Positions 1 to 7,611 are shown, counted from the stretch's first letter. The stretch is DNA of 21,806 nt from CAYJIX01 sp964370375 (GCA_964370375.1 CAYJIX010000040.1:1-21806); one strand, 5' to 3'. The notes: generated by a model from the sequence alone, not told the origin. Numbers and translations: made by a program.

Positions 1-42
1 CAAATAAGGAAAAGTCCTCTCCACACAATCCTTCAGCTTGCG

Positions 43-168
43 CAGGCTGTTCAAAAAGGGCTGGATGGTAGGAAGCGGACAATTTTAGGAGGGGAGTGGG
101 GTCTTCCCCCCATGACCCGACAAAAAATGTCCAGCTGACACCCCAGACGGTGCTTTTTCAACAGCCTG
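43..168. repeat. 126-bp palindromic intergenic element, copy A (next to mgtE stop)
   Basis: The ends are imperfect inverted repeats: CAGGCTGTTCAAAAA at 43-57 and TTTTTCAACAGCCTG at 154-168, complementary at 14 of 15 positions (16 of 17 if the flanking CG is included). Inside, 75-86 (GCGGACAATTTT) pairs with 122-135, and a G-rich/C-rich apical hairpin lies at 91-109. The mgtE stop codon is at 177-179, 8 bp away, so the element would be the first thing transcribed after mgtE. The interior resembles copy D at 7340-7436 closely, and the overall plan matches copies E, F and H. It may act as a 3'-end hairpin or terminator; that role is inferred. Confidence 0.8.
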
Positions 169-176
169 CGAATGTT

Positions 177-1547
177 TTACAACAAAAACGCAGTAGCCAG
201 CCCAAGAAAGATAAAAAAGCCTGCGCTGTCTGTAATGGCCGTTAAAAAAATGCTGGACGCTTGTGCAGGGTCACGCCCAAGCCAGCGGAAAAAGAGCGGA
301 ATTGCACCACCTGCCAAAGCTCCAAGCACCATATCGCTTAAAAGGGCTCCGGCCATAACAAAGGATAAGGCAAGCGTACCTGTAAACGCATACACGCCGC
401 CAAAAACCAGCAACGCCATAATAATGCCTGTGGCAATGCCGATTTTTCCTTCCCTAAATACGGCAACCCAGGCGCGTTTTTGGTCAAAACGTTCTGTGGC
501 AAGTTGGCGGATCATAACAGCAAGGGCTTGTTGCCCTGTATTGCCTGCTTGGTTTGCCACCATGGGCATGAGCACAGCCAAAATAGACATTTGGGCAATG
601 GAGCCTTCAAACAGGTACACCACAAACGCCGATAAAGCAGAGGTCAGCATGTTGACCACAAGCCACGGCAGGCGCATGCCCACAGATTCATACCATAAGG
701 TGTCCACGCTTTCATCTTGCCCTGCACCCACCATGCCGAGCAAATCTGAGCTTGCTTCATCTTGAATAATATCCAAAATATCATCGTAGGTAACAATGCC
801 AAGGAGCCTATGCTCGTGGTCAACAACGGGCAAGGCAGCATAGTTATAGTGGCTCATGATGCGCGCCACTTCTTCCCTATCTGTATCAAAGGCAACAGAT
901 ACCACGTCTTGATCGGTGATGGTGTCGCGCAAATGGACGCCCGGGCGAGAAAGCATAAGGTCGCGTAAGGAACAAACCCCCATAAGCTTGTCATGATCGT
1001 CCACCACATAGGCGTAATAGGGGAGCTCTTTGTCCTCCATTTCGCGGCGGATGTGCAAAATGGCTTCGTCCACGGTTTGGTTTTGTTCAAGGACAATGAC
1101 CTCAGTATTCATAATGCCGGCGGCAGTTTCCGGGTCAAAGGCCATAAGGCGCCGCAATTCATCGGCATCTTCGCGTGGCATGCTGCCTAAAAGCGCGTCA
1201 AGGTGGTCTTGCTCAAGCTCGTCCAAAACGTCAGCCGCATCGTCAGGGGACATTTGCGTGACAATGTGCGCGGCTTCATGCAAGTGCATCTGCTCAAGCA
1301 TGTCACCTGCCATGTCTTCGTCAAGCTCAGCTAAGGTTTCTGCCGCTTCCTCTGCAGAGAGGGTGCGCAGCATGCGCAATTGCTCGTCCGGATGCAGATT
1401 TTCCAGATGCTCGGCAAGGTCAGCAGGGTGAGAAAGATCAGGATCGCTTGCATCTATACTGTCATAAAGTGCTGGATCTAATGTGCTTTGCAAAGGCTCT
1501 TGCTGCGGAGAACGCGGTGGTGTGCTGTCATGTGGGGCTTGGTTCAT
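177..1547 (-). CDS. mgtE: Magnesium transporter MgtE
   Basis: This encodes a 456-residue Mg2+ channel of the inner membrane. The order of domains is that of the MgtE family: a helical, acidic N domain (about 41-140), two CBS domains (about 146-203 and 208-266) and a membrane pore domain (about 290-456). The pore signature PMVANQAGNTGQQ is at 328-340, and the conserved Asp expected in the ion path is in TAITDSAGFF (D440). In known MgtE proteins the N and CBS domains bind Mg2+ and close the pore at high internal Mg2+; the many Asp/Glu residues here fit that. The first 40 residues are Pro/Ser-rich and probably unstructured. The start is supported by AAGGAG eight bases before the ATG at 1547. The gene has no operon partner visible, and its 3' end abuts palindromic element A. 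Confidence 0.95.
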   Translation of the reverse strand: MNQAPHDSTPPRSPQQEPLQSTLDPALYDSIDASDPDLSHPADLAEHLENLHPDEQLRMLRTLSAEEAAETLAELDEDMAGDMLEQMHLHEAAHIVTQMSPDDAADVLDELEQDHLDALLGSMPREDADELRRLMAFDPETAAGIMNTEVIVLEQNQTVDEAILHIRREMEDKELPYYAYVVDDHDKLMGVCSLRDLMLSRPGVHLRDTITDQDVVSVAFDTDREEVARIMSHYNYAALPVVDHEHRLLGIVTYDDILDIIQDEASSDLLGMVGAGQDESVDTLWYESVGMRLPWLVVNMLTSALSAFVVYLFEGSIAQMSILAVLMPMVANQAGNTGQQALAVMIRQLATERFDQKRAWVAVFREGKIGIATGIIMALLVFGGVYAFTGTLALSFVMAGALLSDMVLGALAGGAIPLFFRWLGRDPAQASSIFLTAITDSAGFFIFLGLATAFLL

Positions 1548-1901
1548 GACGTTCTCCTTCTTAGAGTAGGTTGAGCTGCCCTAAAAACGGCGGCTTGACA
1601 GGCGTGGCCTTGTGGTATGTGATTTGCTTCACGTTATCCGCTCACCACTACGCTGTTTTATGAAAAAAAGCAAGATGTGGGTATAGACAGTTATAGATGC
1701 GAAGGCAGGTACAGATAAGCTGTTGCAGGTGTTTATTTGCAAAAGACGCCATTAAAAAGACAAAACACACAACCTAAAGCGCGGCCATGACATATGGATG
1801 TCTGCTGCAAACGGGGTTTTGCTTTTTTGTGCTGCCACAATGGGCAAGTCATAACCAAGATACCATGGCAGCTCTATGCCGATTGTGTGACAAGTCCGTG
1901 T
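1548..1901. other. Intergenic region between mgtE and the radical SAM gene
   Basis: This 354-bp gap must hold the mgtE promoter and the 3' end of the minus-strand radical SAM gene. I see no convincing sigma-70 pair and no M-box-like Mg2+ riboswitch. GCTGCCA at 1831-1837 and TGGCAGC at 1866-1872 are perfect inverted repeats with a 28-base loop, just downstream of the radical SAM stop, but there is no U-run to make a classical terminator. No gene is supported. Confidence 0.5.
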
Positions 1902-3209
1902 TTATTCACCAACCGCTTCAGGTGCTTCAATGGTGGCCTTATCGCCAAGCCATGGATTAAAATAGCCATAACGAAGCCAAGGGCAGGTTTTTTTGAGGCG
2001 TTTGCGAAAATTGTTCAAGCCCAAAATCGGCCCGTGTTCCACACCTTCAAGGAGCGATAGGTAATAGTCGGGGTCAATGTTTAAATTGCGCAATTGCACA
2101 AGGCTAACGCCTGTAGCTGTGATCAATTCTTCAAGGGCTGCAAGTTCCGCCTCTGTATCGGTAACACCAGGAAAATACAATAGGTTAAGGGCCACATGCA
2201 CGCCGTGCTTTCTGGCTGTGATCATGGCTTTGCGCACATGGTCAAAGCTATAGTTTACGGGGCGGTAATAGGTGTTGTAGACGTCTTCTCTGGCGCTGTT
2301 TAAGCTGACACGCAACGAGGTTAAGCCGGCCTGTGCAAGCTCTTGTATAACTTCTGGGCGCGAGGCGTTGGAATTAAGGTTCACGGTACCGCGTCCGCCT
2401 TGGGCACGGAACGTGGCAATGCTTTCAAGCAAAAGGTCAGCTTCGGTTAAAGGTTCGCCTTCACAGCCTTGACCAAAAGAGTACACAGGCTTTTCCACTT
2501 CCTGGCGGCTGTGGTGCAGCATAACTTCTACAATTTCGGCACTTGTTGGGGTGAACGTCATACGGTTTTGCGGCGTTGCACAGATTTTAGATGTTGACTC
2601 TTGCTGAGAAATACAGCCAATGCAGCGCGCGTTGCAGGCCTTTGACACAGGCAATGGTGCCTCGTACCGTCCAAGGCACAAGTTACGCGCAGCAGGGCAA
2701 TTGTAGCGCAACACACAATTGTTCATAAGGTGCTGCATGAGCCTGTTGTCAGGATAGGTTTGGATCAGAGCTTGGGCGGCTTTTTGGATTTTACGCGGGG
2801 GAATATTTTGAAAAACCTGACGCGGGTCATCGTCCACACGTTTTGCACAAATATAAAAGCGGTTGTTGGCAAAACCCACAGCACCGTATGCAAAAAGGGG
2901 CAGCATGGGGGCCTCCTCATCCTTGGCATAGGCAGGGTGCGCAGCCAAGGTATGGCCAGGCGAAGCAAAGGCAGCCACAGCCAAGTCGTCCAAAATTTCA
3001 ATTTCGCCGCTTTCAGGATCTAAGCCCACAGCGTGACGGCCCGGCAATAAAAAAAGGTCGCTTTCATCAGGGAGCGGCATAAGCTCGTCAGGACGGGGCA
3101 AAGCCCATTCGTGCCCACGGCGGCACAAAAGCAACAGGGTTGGGTGGTCATAAATGCGACCGGAAGCGTCAGCCATAAGCATGCGGGGACGGATGGAGGA
3201 TGCAGCCAT
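1902..3209 (-). CDS. Radical SAM protein of unknown function
   Basis: The 435-residue product carries the radical SAM cluster motif CNARCIGC (C192, C196, C199 from the start chosen here), followed by a glycine-rich SAM-binding segment FGQGCEGEP (about 245-253). Downstream there are strand/helix patterns such as TVNLNSNA and LTSLRVSLNS, typical of the partial TIM barrel. The roughly 180 residues before the cluster motif have no domain I can name. A further Cys cluster (C165, C171, C178) lies just before it and could matter for a substrate or second cluster. The longer reading frame begins with TTG at 3233, but ATG at 3209 has AAGGA at a 6-base spacing and is preferred. The reaction is unknown; the gene stands alone on the minus strand, 354 bp from mgtE. 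Confidence 0.85.
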   Translation of the reverse strand: MAASSIRPRMLMADASGRIYDHPTLLLLCRRGHEWALPRPDELMPLPDESDLFLLPGRHAVGLDPESGEIEILDDLAVAAFASPGHTLAAHPAYAKDEEAPMLPLFAYGAVGFANNRFYICAKRVDDDPRQVFQNIPPRKIQKAAQALIQTYPDNRLMQHLMNNCVLRYNCPAARNLCLGRYEAPLPVSKACNARCIGCISQQESTSKICATPQNRMTFTPTSAEIVEVMLHHSRQEVEKPVYSFGQGCEGEPLTEADLLLESIATFRAQGGRGTVNLNSNASRPEVIQELAQAGLTSLRVSLNSAREDVYNTYYRPVNYSFDHVRKAMITARKHGVHVALNLLYFPGVTDTEAELAALEELITATGVSLVQLRNLNIDPDYYLSLLEGVEHGPILGLNNFRKRLKKTCPWLRYGYFNPWLGDKATIEAPEAVGE

Positions 3210-3592
3210 ATAAAATCCTTGTACTTGACTCAAAACACGCTATGATGCAAAAAAACAAAGCAAGCAGTGCAACGCCTTGCGCATTAGTAAATGATACGGG
3301 ATGTTGGAAAGTTGCGCAAGTGTGCAGGCTTGTGGGCGAATGGGTATGAAGGTATAGCGTATAGCAAGCTGCCTTAAAAGAGCAAATTGCGTTGTCAGAG
3401 TCCTTTTTTCTTGCATAGACCGTAAAAGTCTGTAGCTTGTACCGAAAAAATAAACTTTTTAGTATCTTATACCTTTTAAATAGCCTGTTGAAAACTGATG
3501 CCCTATGGCTTTTTATCACGTTTTTTTACAACAGACTTTTTTAACAGGCTGATAGATAGCACCACACATGCTGTTACGATAAGAGGGGATAT
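3210..3592. other. Intergenic region with short repeat copy
   Basis: This 383-bp gap separates two diverging genes, so promoters for both must be here. It is A+T-rich with no convincing open frame. Around 3430-3475 there are several A/T-rich hexamers resembling -10 boxes (for example TTATAC), but none has a good -35 partner. The short palindromic element B occupies 3483-3549. Confidence 0.45.
3483..3549. repeat. Short palindromic element, copy B
   Basis: GCCTGTTGAAAA at 3483-3494 is inverted as TTTTTTAACAGGC at 3537-3549, 42 bases apart. The end sequence is the same as in the 126-bp family, but the interior is shorter and less symmetrical, with an extra ACAACAG internally. The right flank CTGATAGATAG resembles the right flank of copy E (CTGATAGGTAG at 7608-7618). 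It ends 43 bp before the start of the next gene. Confidence 0.6.
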
Positions 3593-3964
3593 ATGTTACT
3601 CACATTTTTGGTTATTTGTTTTGCAGGCTTGGCGTTCATGTTTTTTTGTATTCAGGCCAAGCAGGAAAAAATGCTGCGCATCATGCAGGAAGAGCACGCA
3701 CAAATCCGCCTTGTCTTGCGCGCGCTAGAAGCTATTACCGAGGCTAAAGACGAAGAACCCTCACCTCACCCCTCCAGCATAAAAAGGCAAAGAACGGCAC
3801 CACCTTTATCAAGTAGCGAAGAAGCCGAAGATACCCTTTTGCAACTTAAAGGCACAACCGTGGCTGAAGCAGCCGCTCTTTTACATGCCGGAAGAAAACG
3901 CTACGGCCTTGAAGCTGATGAAGCAAAAAAAGCTAAAGCTCCCATGCCTGATTTATCGCTTTGA
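3593..3964 (+). CDS. Small membrane-anchored protein, unknown function
   Basis: The 123-residue product begins with one hydrophobic segment (residues 2-20) directly followed by a charged, helix-forming stretch with heptad-like spacing (about 22-52). A Pro/Ser/Glu-rich middle and a short helical region with AEAAALLHAGRKRYGL (about 90-106) follow. This is the layout of a bitopic inner-membrane protein with a cytoplasmic coiled coil, but I do not recognise the family. AGAGGGG lies 6 bases before the ATG at 3593, supporting the start. It is a single gene; the next plus-strand gene is separated from it by a minus-strand tRNA. Confidence 0.65.
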   Translation: MLLTFLVICFAGLAFMFFCIQAKQEKMLRIMQEEHAQIRLVLRALEAITEAKDEEPSPHPSSIKRQRTAPPLSSSEEAEDTLLQLKGTTVAEAAALLHAGRKRYGLEADEAKKAKAPMPDLSL

Positions 3965-3983
3965 TATGTATATAAAAAAGATT

Positions 3984-4028
3984 ACAAAAAAACGCCTTTC
4001 ACAGCGTATAACGCATTGTGAAAGGCGT
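3984..4028 (-). terminator. Intrinsic terminator of tRNA-Gly(CCC)
   Basis: A perfect 12-bp stem is formed by 3992-4003 (ACGCCTTTCACA) and 4017-4028, with a 13-base loop. Read on the minus strand it is followed by a run of seven T (3991-3985), 8 bases after the CCA end of the tRNA. On the plus strand it is followed only by GAAAATTT, so it may also stop transcripts of the small membrane protein gene weakly. Confidence 0.88.
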
Positions 4029-4035
4029 GAAAATT

Positions 4036-4110
4036 TGGAGCGGGAAACGGGATTTGAACCCGCAGCAGCCAGCTTGGGAAGCTGATACTCTACCGTTGAG
4101 TTATTCCCGC
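4036..4110 (-). tRNA. tRNA-Gly (anticodon CCC)
   Basis: The minus-strand transcript folds as a cloverleaf of 75 bases with an encoded CCA. The acceptor GCGGGAA (4110-4104) pairs with TTCCCGC and is followed by TCCA; the D stem is ACTC/GAGT; the anticodon loop is TTCCCAA, giving CCC, which reads GGG; the T arm contains GGTTCAAATCC. Its acceptor and T arms are almost identical to those of the tRNA-Gly(GCC) at 7150-7224. Confidence 0.95.
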
Positions 4111-4123
4111 TCAGAACTGCATG

Positions 4124-4152
4124 TTTATACAAAAAGACTTTGTTCTCGTCAA
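4124..4152 (-). promoter_or_regulatory. Sigma-70 promoter of tRNA-Gly(CCC)
   Basis: On the minus strand TTGACG (4152-4147, 5 of 6 to consensus) is followed after exactly 17 bases by TATAAA (4129-4124, 5 of 6). The predicted transcription start is near 4117, just before the tRNA 5' end at 4110. Confidence 0.8.
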
Positions 4153-4183
4153 GCGTTATGGACAGCGCATGGCAGCCATACCA

Positions 4184-4247
4184 GCCTGTTAAAATACCCG
4201 TGTAAAAAACAGTAAAAAACTTCATTCTAACGTGTATCAACAGCTTG
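4184..4247. repeat. Degenerate short palindromic element, copy C
   Basis: GCCTGTTAAAA at 4184-4194 and ATCAACAGCTTG at 4236-4247 resemble the two ends of the short element class seen at 3483-3549, in the same relative spacing. Complementarity between the ends is only partial, so this is a decayed copy or a chance match. Confidence 0.35.
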
Positions 4248-4286
4248 TTATCTAAGCTTATTCTGCTATGGTAAAGTAATAAATGT

Positions 4287-4332
4287 GTTGGTATACTATC
4301 CGTTTGACAAAAAAAATTGGTGAGCGGAAAAT
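4287..4332 (+). promoter_or_regulatory. Candidate promoters of the ferredoxin-like gene
   Basis: Two overlapping options precede the gene at 4376. One is a perfect -35 TTGACA at 4304-4309 with GAAAAT (4 of 6) at 4327-4332 after 17 bases. The other is an extended -10, TGG then TATACT at 4292-4297, with no clear -35. Either would give a short leader. Confidence 0.4.
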
Positions 4333-4375
4333 ACGCTAATGACGGTAAGCACATAAAAAATGGGAAAATGAAACA

Positions 4376-5038
4376 ATGCGTAAAAAAATCATAATTGATG
4401 AAGAAAAGTGCGTTGGTTGTGGGCTTTGTGCCAATACTTGTAAGCAAAGCGCACTTGAAATCATTGACGGAAAAGCAAGGGTAACTCGTGAAGATTATTG
4501 CGATGGGATTGGAAATTGCCTTCCTGTTTGCCCTGTGCATGCTATCAGTTTTTCAGATAAAGCTGTGGTAAGTAAAAGCAAAAACCTTTTGCCTCGCGTT
4601 TGTCCGGGGACTCATGCAAAAGAATTGAAAAAAGATGACAAAGTCATGCACAATATACAAACACTCGCAAGTTCTGAACTTCGGCAATGGCCTGTTCAGA
4701 TAAAACTTGTTCCTGAAAATGCAGCGTATTTTGCAAACGCGCATTTGCTTATTGCTGCAGACTGTACAGCCTATGCTTATGCAAATTTTCATAACAAATT
4801 TATGAAAAATAAAGTAACATTGATAGGATGTCCTAAGCTTGATGAATGTGATTATACCGTTAAGCTATCAAATATTATCACAAACAATACTATTAAAAAT
4901 GTTACTTTGGTTAGGATGGAAGTGCCTTGCTGTAGCGGTATAGAAAATGCCACTGTTAATGCTTTGAAAAAAAGTGGAAAAGATATTCCTTATCAAATTG
5001 TTACTGTGTCTACGGGTGGTTTAATAGTAGATAATTGA
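4376..5038 (+). CDS. 4Fe-4S ferredoxin-domain protein with cysteine-rich C-terminal domain
   Basis: The 220-residue product begins with a bacterial ferredoxin fold. The first motif CVGCGLCANTC (C12, C15, C18, C22) is canonical; the second, CDGIGNCLPVC (C42, C48, C52), has Ile at 45 where the usual CxxCxxC has Cys. The CDGxGxC form is common in a family of small ferredoxin-like proteins, so this need not be damage. The C-terminal half contains the segments AHLLIAADCTAYAYANFH, GCPKLD (C153) and RMEVPCC (C186, C187), which suggest another metal or redox site. I recall similar proteins often being annotated only as 4Fe-4S binding proteins; the exact role is not known to me. The coding sequence is visibly richer in A+T than its neighbours. 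The ribosome-binding site is poor (GGGA at about 11 bases). No partner gene is adjacent. Confidence 0.85.
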   Translation: MRKKIIIDEEKCVGCGLCANTCKQSALEIIDGKARVTREDYCDGIGNCLPVCPVHAISFSDKAVVSKSKNLLPRVCPGTHAKELKKDDKVMHNIQTLASSELRQWPVQIKLVPENAAYFANAHLLIAADCTAYAYANFHNKFMKNKVTLIGCPKLDECDYTVKLSNIITNNTIKNVTLVRMEVPCCSGIENATVNALKKSGKDIPYQIVTVSTGGLIVDN

Positions 5039-5418
5039 CACAAAAAACTGTGACAACTGTTTGAATAGAATGGGGTTTGTAGGTAAAAATATGCACATAC
5101 AATGGCTGAAAACAAAAAAATGATGGGCGAATTTTTGGCACGTTTATGATGTTGAATACGAATTTTAGTGACGCCTATGTTATGGAAAAGACAAACTTTT
5201 TTTGTGGACGAAGTGTTTTTTTTGCTGTTTGTCTTGAGCCAAAACGAGCTGCCTTAGAAACGTGCACTTTTAAAGCCGTCTGATAGGCCATCGTGCAAAC
5301 AGGTGTTTGGCAATACAATTATCGCACAAGTCCGAATCAATAGGGCTATGGACATGTGCGCCTTGTGTGTGCTATTAAACCTTGGTTTATGCCAAAACAT
5401 GCCATATGCTGAGGGACT
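5039..5418. other. A+T-rich intergenic region with inverted repeat
   Basis: No gene is supported in these 380 bases. AAGACAAAC (5188-5196) and GTTTGTCTT (5227-5235) form a perfect 9-bp inverted repeat enclosing two T-runs (5197-5203 and 5215-5223). It could end ferredoxin-gene transcripts, but the T-runs are inside the loop rather than after the stem, so it is not a standard terminator. Confidence 0.4.
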
Positions 5419-6987
5419 ATGCCACCTTTTATACAAAAAATATTCAAAACATTAGGCCCTGTTATCGTTACTTGTATTTTTTTAGGGGCCATATGGCTTT
5501 TGTATTCTGAAATAAGCAAGTACAGCCTAGCAGATATCCGCATGAGCCTTGAGCGTATTTCCACGGGGAAGCTGTTGGCGTCTTTGGGGCTTATGGTGCT
5601 GAACTATGCCATTTTGGTGGGTTATGATTGGCTTGCCATTATCGGTATCGGCAAAAGCTTGCCTTTAAGCAAGGTGAGCTTGGTTTCCTTTGTGGGGCAG
5701 GCGGTAAGCTATAATTTTGGCGCCCTGCTTGGGGGCAGTACTGTGCGTTTTCGCATGTATTCGGCCTGGGGTTTTACGCCCATGGAATTTGTGCGCCTTG
5801 TGCTGATGCTGGCCCTTACCTTTTGGGTGGGTGCGTTAGGGCTTGTGGGGCTTATTTTTCTTATCGCGCCGCCTGTCATTCCGCCTGAGCTTGCCCACTA
5901 TATTCATGTTACCAACATGCGCCCCCTTGGCGGTATTTTGTTTGCCGTGGCCATGAGCTATCTTTTGATCTGCAAATACGTGCACAAACCCATCCATATT
6001 TTTGGCAAGGAATTTACCTTTCCGCCCTTTAAAATAGCCTTGGCCCAAGCCATTGTGGCAGGCATTGACCTTGTGGTGGCTGGCGCTTGCCTTTATGTGC
6101 TGTTGCCGGATGTGACCGTAAGCTTTATCGAATTTTTACCAACCTACCTTATGGGCATGGTAGCTGTTGTTTTAAGCCACGTTCCGGGCGGAGCAGGGGT
6201 GCTTGAGGTTGTGATTTTACACCTGACAACCGCTGACCGCCAAGGTGTTTTGGCTGCACTTTTATGTTTTCGCGTGATTTATTATTTATTGCCCTTATTG
6301 CTTGCCGCCCTGATTTTTGCTGCATACGAAGTTGCCAACCAAACAAAGCAAGCGTCCGGCATGATGCATAATGCCGGTCGCTGGATGCGCGCCTTTTCGC
6401 CCAGCATCATGGCGTGGACTGTTTTTGCCATGGGCAGCATTTTATGCTTTTTTGTAGTATTGCCCATAAGCTCAGAGGCTGTTGCGTTTTTGGTGGGCTT
6501 TGAATCTTTAAGCGTTTTGGAAGTGTCACACATGGTTATGGCCTTGTGCGGTGTGATGCTCCTTTTTCTTGCTCCCGGGCTTGAACACCGTCAATCTGTG
6601 GCCTGGCGTGCAGTGGTTCTGACCTTGGCTTTGGCAGCTGTTGCTGTGTTTTTGTCTTCCATGAATTGGCTGCTCAGCATTATTATTGTGCTGACTCTTG
6701 TTTGTGTGTTGTCTGTCCGCAGGCGTTGTTGTAGGCCTTCGTCCCTTTGGCGATTACGGCTTGTGCCGTCATGGTTTTTTGGAGCTTTGCTTATCCTTGG
6801 CAGTGCTGCCGGCTTTGGCCTTGTTATCCACAGTTCACAGGCGTCTGAGCCGTCCCTATGGTTTGTGGCAGACTATGCCGCTGATACGCCGCGCTTTATT
6901 CGTACGCTTGGGGCAGAGTTTTTACTGATACTTGCCCTTGCTGTGGGGTTTTGGCGTACTGCGCCGCTCCGTCGTAAAAGATGCTGA
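5419..6987 (+). CDS. MprF-type lysylphosphatidylglycerol flippase domain protein (membrane part only)
   Basis: The 522-residue product is almost entirely membrane segments (about 13-14 by eye), first at residues 13-31. The N-terminal half (to about 305) has the hallmarks of the LPG-synthase transmembrane/UPF0104 family: GGSTVRFRMYSAWGF (105-119) and HVPGGAGVLE (254-263) followed by FRVIYYLLPLL (284-294). The C-terminal half adds more helices and ends with a segment containing DTPRFIRTLGAEF, as in the membrane region of MprF just before its soluble aminoacyl-transferase domain. That catalytic domain is absent: the frame stops 10 residues after the last helix. Full MprF makes and flips lysyl-phosphatidylglycerol; a protein of this shape could only move lipids. 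Start: AGGG five bases before the ATG. A hairpin (6980-7016) overlaps the stop. Confidence 0.85.
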   Translation: MPPFIQKIFKTLGPVIVTCIFLGAIWLLYSEISKYSLADIRMSLERISTGKLLASLGLMVLNYAILVGYDWLAIIGIGKSLPLSKVSLVSFVGQAVSYNFGALLGGSTVRFRMYSAWGFTPMEFVRLVLMLALTFWVGALGLVGLIFLIAPPVIPPELAHYIHVTNMRPLGGILFAVAMSYLLICKYVHKPIHIFGKEFTFPPFKIALAQAIVAGIDLVVAGACLYVLLPDVTVSFIEFLPTYLMGMVAVVLSHVPGGAGVLEVVILHLTTADRQGVLAALLCFRVIYYLLPLLLAALIFAAYEVANQTKQASGMMHNAGRWMRAFSPSIMAWTVFAMGSILCFFVVLPISSEAVAFLVGFESLSVLEVSHMVMALCGVMLLFLAPGLEHRQSVAWRAVVLTLALAAVAVFLSSMNWLLSIIIVLTLVCVLSVRRRCCRPSSLWRLRLVPSWFFGALLILGSAAGFGLVIHSSQASEPSLWFVADYAADTPRFIRTLGAEFLLILALAVGFWRTAPLRRKRC

Positions 6988-7016
6988 CAGGCTGGTAAAG
7001 GGCGTTTGTCAGCATC
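6980..7016 (+). terminator. Hairpin across the flippase stop codon
   Basis: GATGCTGACA (6980-6989) and TGTCAGCATC (7007-7016) form a perfect 10-bp stem with a 17-base loop; the stop codon TGA (6985-6987) is inside the left arm. No U-run follows directly, so it may protect the 3' end or pause polymerase rather than terminate. Confidence 0.45.
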
Positions 7017-7107
7017 GACAAAGCGTTTTTGGTGTCCCTGCCTAAAGGGCAAGACAGCGTTCGTGCATTGTTTTTTTTGATACTGTTTTTTCGTCGTTGT
7101 TTTTCTA

Positions 7108-7136
7108 TTGACAAAGGTTTGGATGTCAGCTAGAGG
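7108..7136 (+). promoter_or_regulatory. Candidate promoter of tRNA-Gly(GCC)
   Basis: A perfect -35 TTGACA lies at 7108-7113. The hexamer 17 bases later, TAGAGG (7131-7136), matches the -10 consensus poorly, but the position would start transcription about 8 bases before the tRNA. Confidence 0.45.
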
Positions 7137-7149
7137 TATTTTCTCTTCT

Positions 7150-7227
<78 letters not shown>

Positions 7228-7243
7228 TTTTTTTAGTTACAAT

Positions 7244-7267
7244 AAGCTGCCTTGTGCAGCTTTTTTT
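7244..7267 (+). terminator. Intrinsic terminator of tRNA-Gly(GCC)
   Basis: AAGCTGC (7244-7250) and GCAGCTT (7256-7262) form a perfect 7-bp stem with a 5-base loop, followed by a run of T ending at 7267, about 20 bases after the tRNA. Confidence 0.88.
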
Positions 7268-7339
7268 ATGGCTGAATTTGCTTAAAGACGAAAGGGCGGC
7301 GAAGCCGTTTGCTTTTCCCTCAACAGCCTTCATCCTGCG

Positions 7340-7460
7340 CAGGCTGTTCAAAAAGTGCCGTATGGTAGGAAGCGGACAATTTTTGGAGTGGAGTCTTCCC
7401 CCCATGACAGGACAAAAATTGACCAGCTGACACCCCATGTCTTTTCTGCCTTTTTTGTCT
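7340..7460. repeat. Palindromic element, damaged copy D
   Basis: The left end CAGGCTGTTCAAAAA (7340-7354) and the interior to about 7436 match copy A (43-145) closely, with a 5-base deletion in the G-rich loop. The right end (TTTTTCAACAGCCTG) is missing and is replaced by C/T-rich sequence running into copy E. The 25 bases before D (7315-7339) are repeated before E (7461-7485) with few changes, so D and E form a direct repeat 146 bp apart. Confidence 0.7.
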
Positions 7461-7485
7461 TTCCTCTAACAACCTTCATCCTGCG

Positions 7486-7611
7486 CAGGCTGTTGAAAAG
7501 GGGTTGAATGCGCGGCAAGCGAAGTTTTTTCTTGAAGGCATAGGACGCTTTGGTCCATGCCAAAAGAAAAAACAAGCTTAACAAAGCAGCCAGCCCCTTT
7601 TCAACAGCCTG
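7486..7611. repeat. 126-bp palindromic element, copy E (supplies truA stop)
   Basis: The ends (7486-7503 and 7594-7611) are perfectly complementary over 18 bp. Inner arms at 7518-7534 pair with 7561-7577 region, and the apex GGCATAGGAC (7537-7546) pairs with GTCCATGCC (7553-7561) around a 6-base loop, so nearly the whole element can form one long hairpin. The truA stop codon (7601-7603) and the two codons before it are inside the right arm. Confidence 0.85.

Noticed and set aside
43..168. Palindromic elements as an insertion sequence or CRISPR array
   Set aside because: No transposase is encoded in or beside any copy, and the copies are dispersed palindromes rather than regularly spaced direct repeats with spacers.
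1548..1901. M-box (Mg2+) riboswitch before mgtE
   Set aside because: No conserved M-box segments or leader terminator can be recognised upstream of mgtE.
1794..2060. Plus-strand frame overlapping the end of the radical SAM gene
   Set aside because: Most of it is the antisense of a clearly coding gene and it lacks a start signal.
5154..5175. TGGCACG near 5155 as a second sigma-54 site
   Set aside because: The required GC at the -12 position is absent at the correct spacing.
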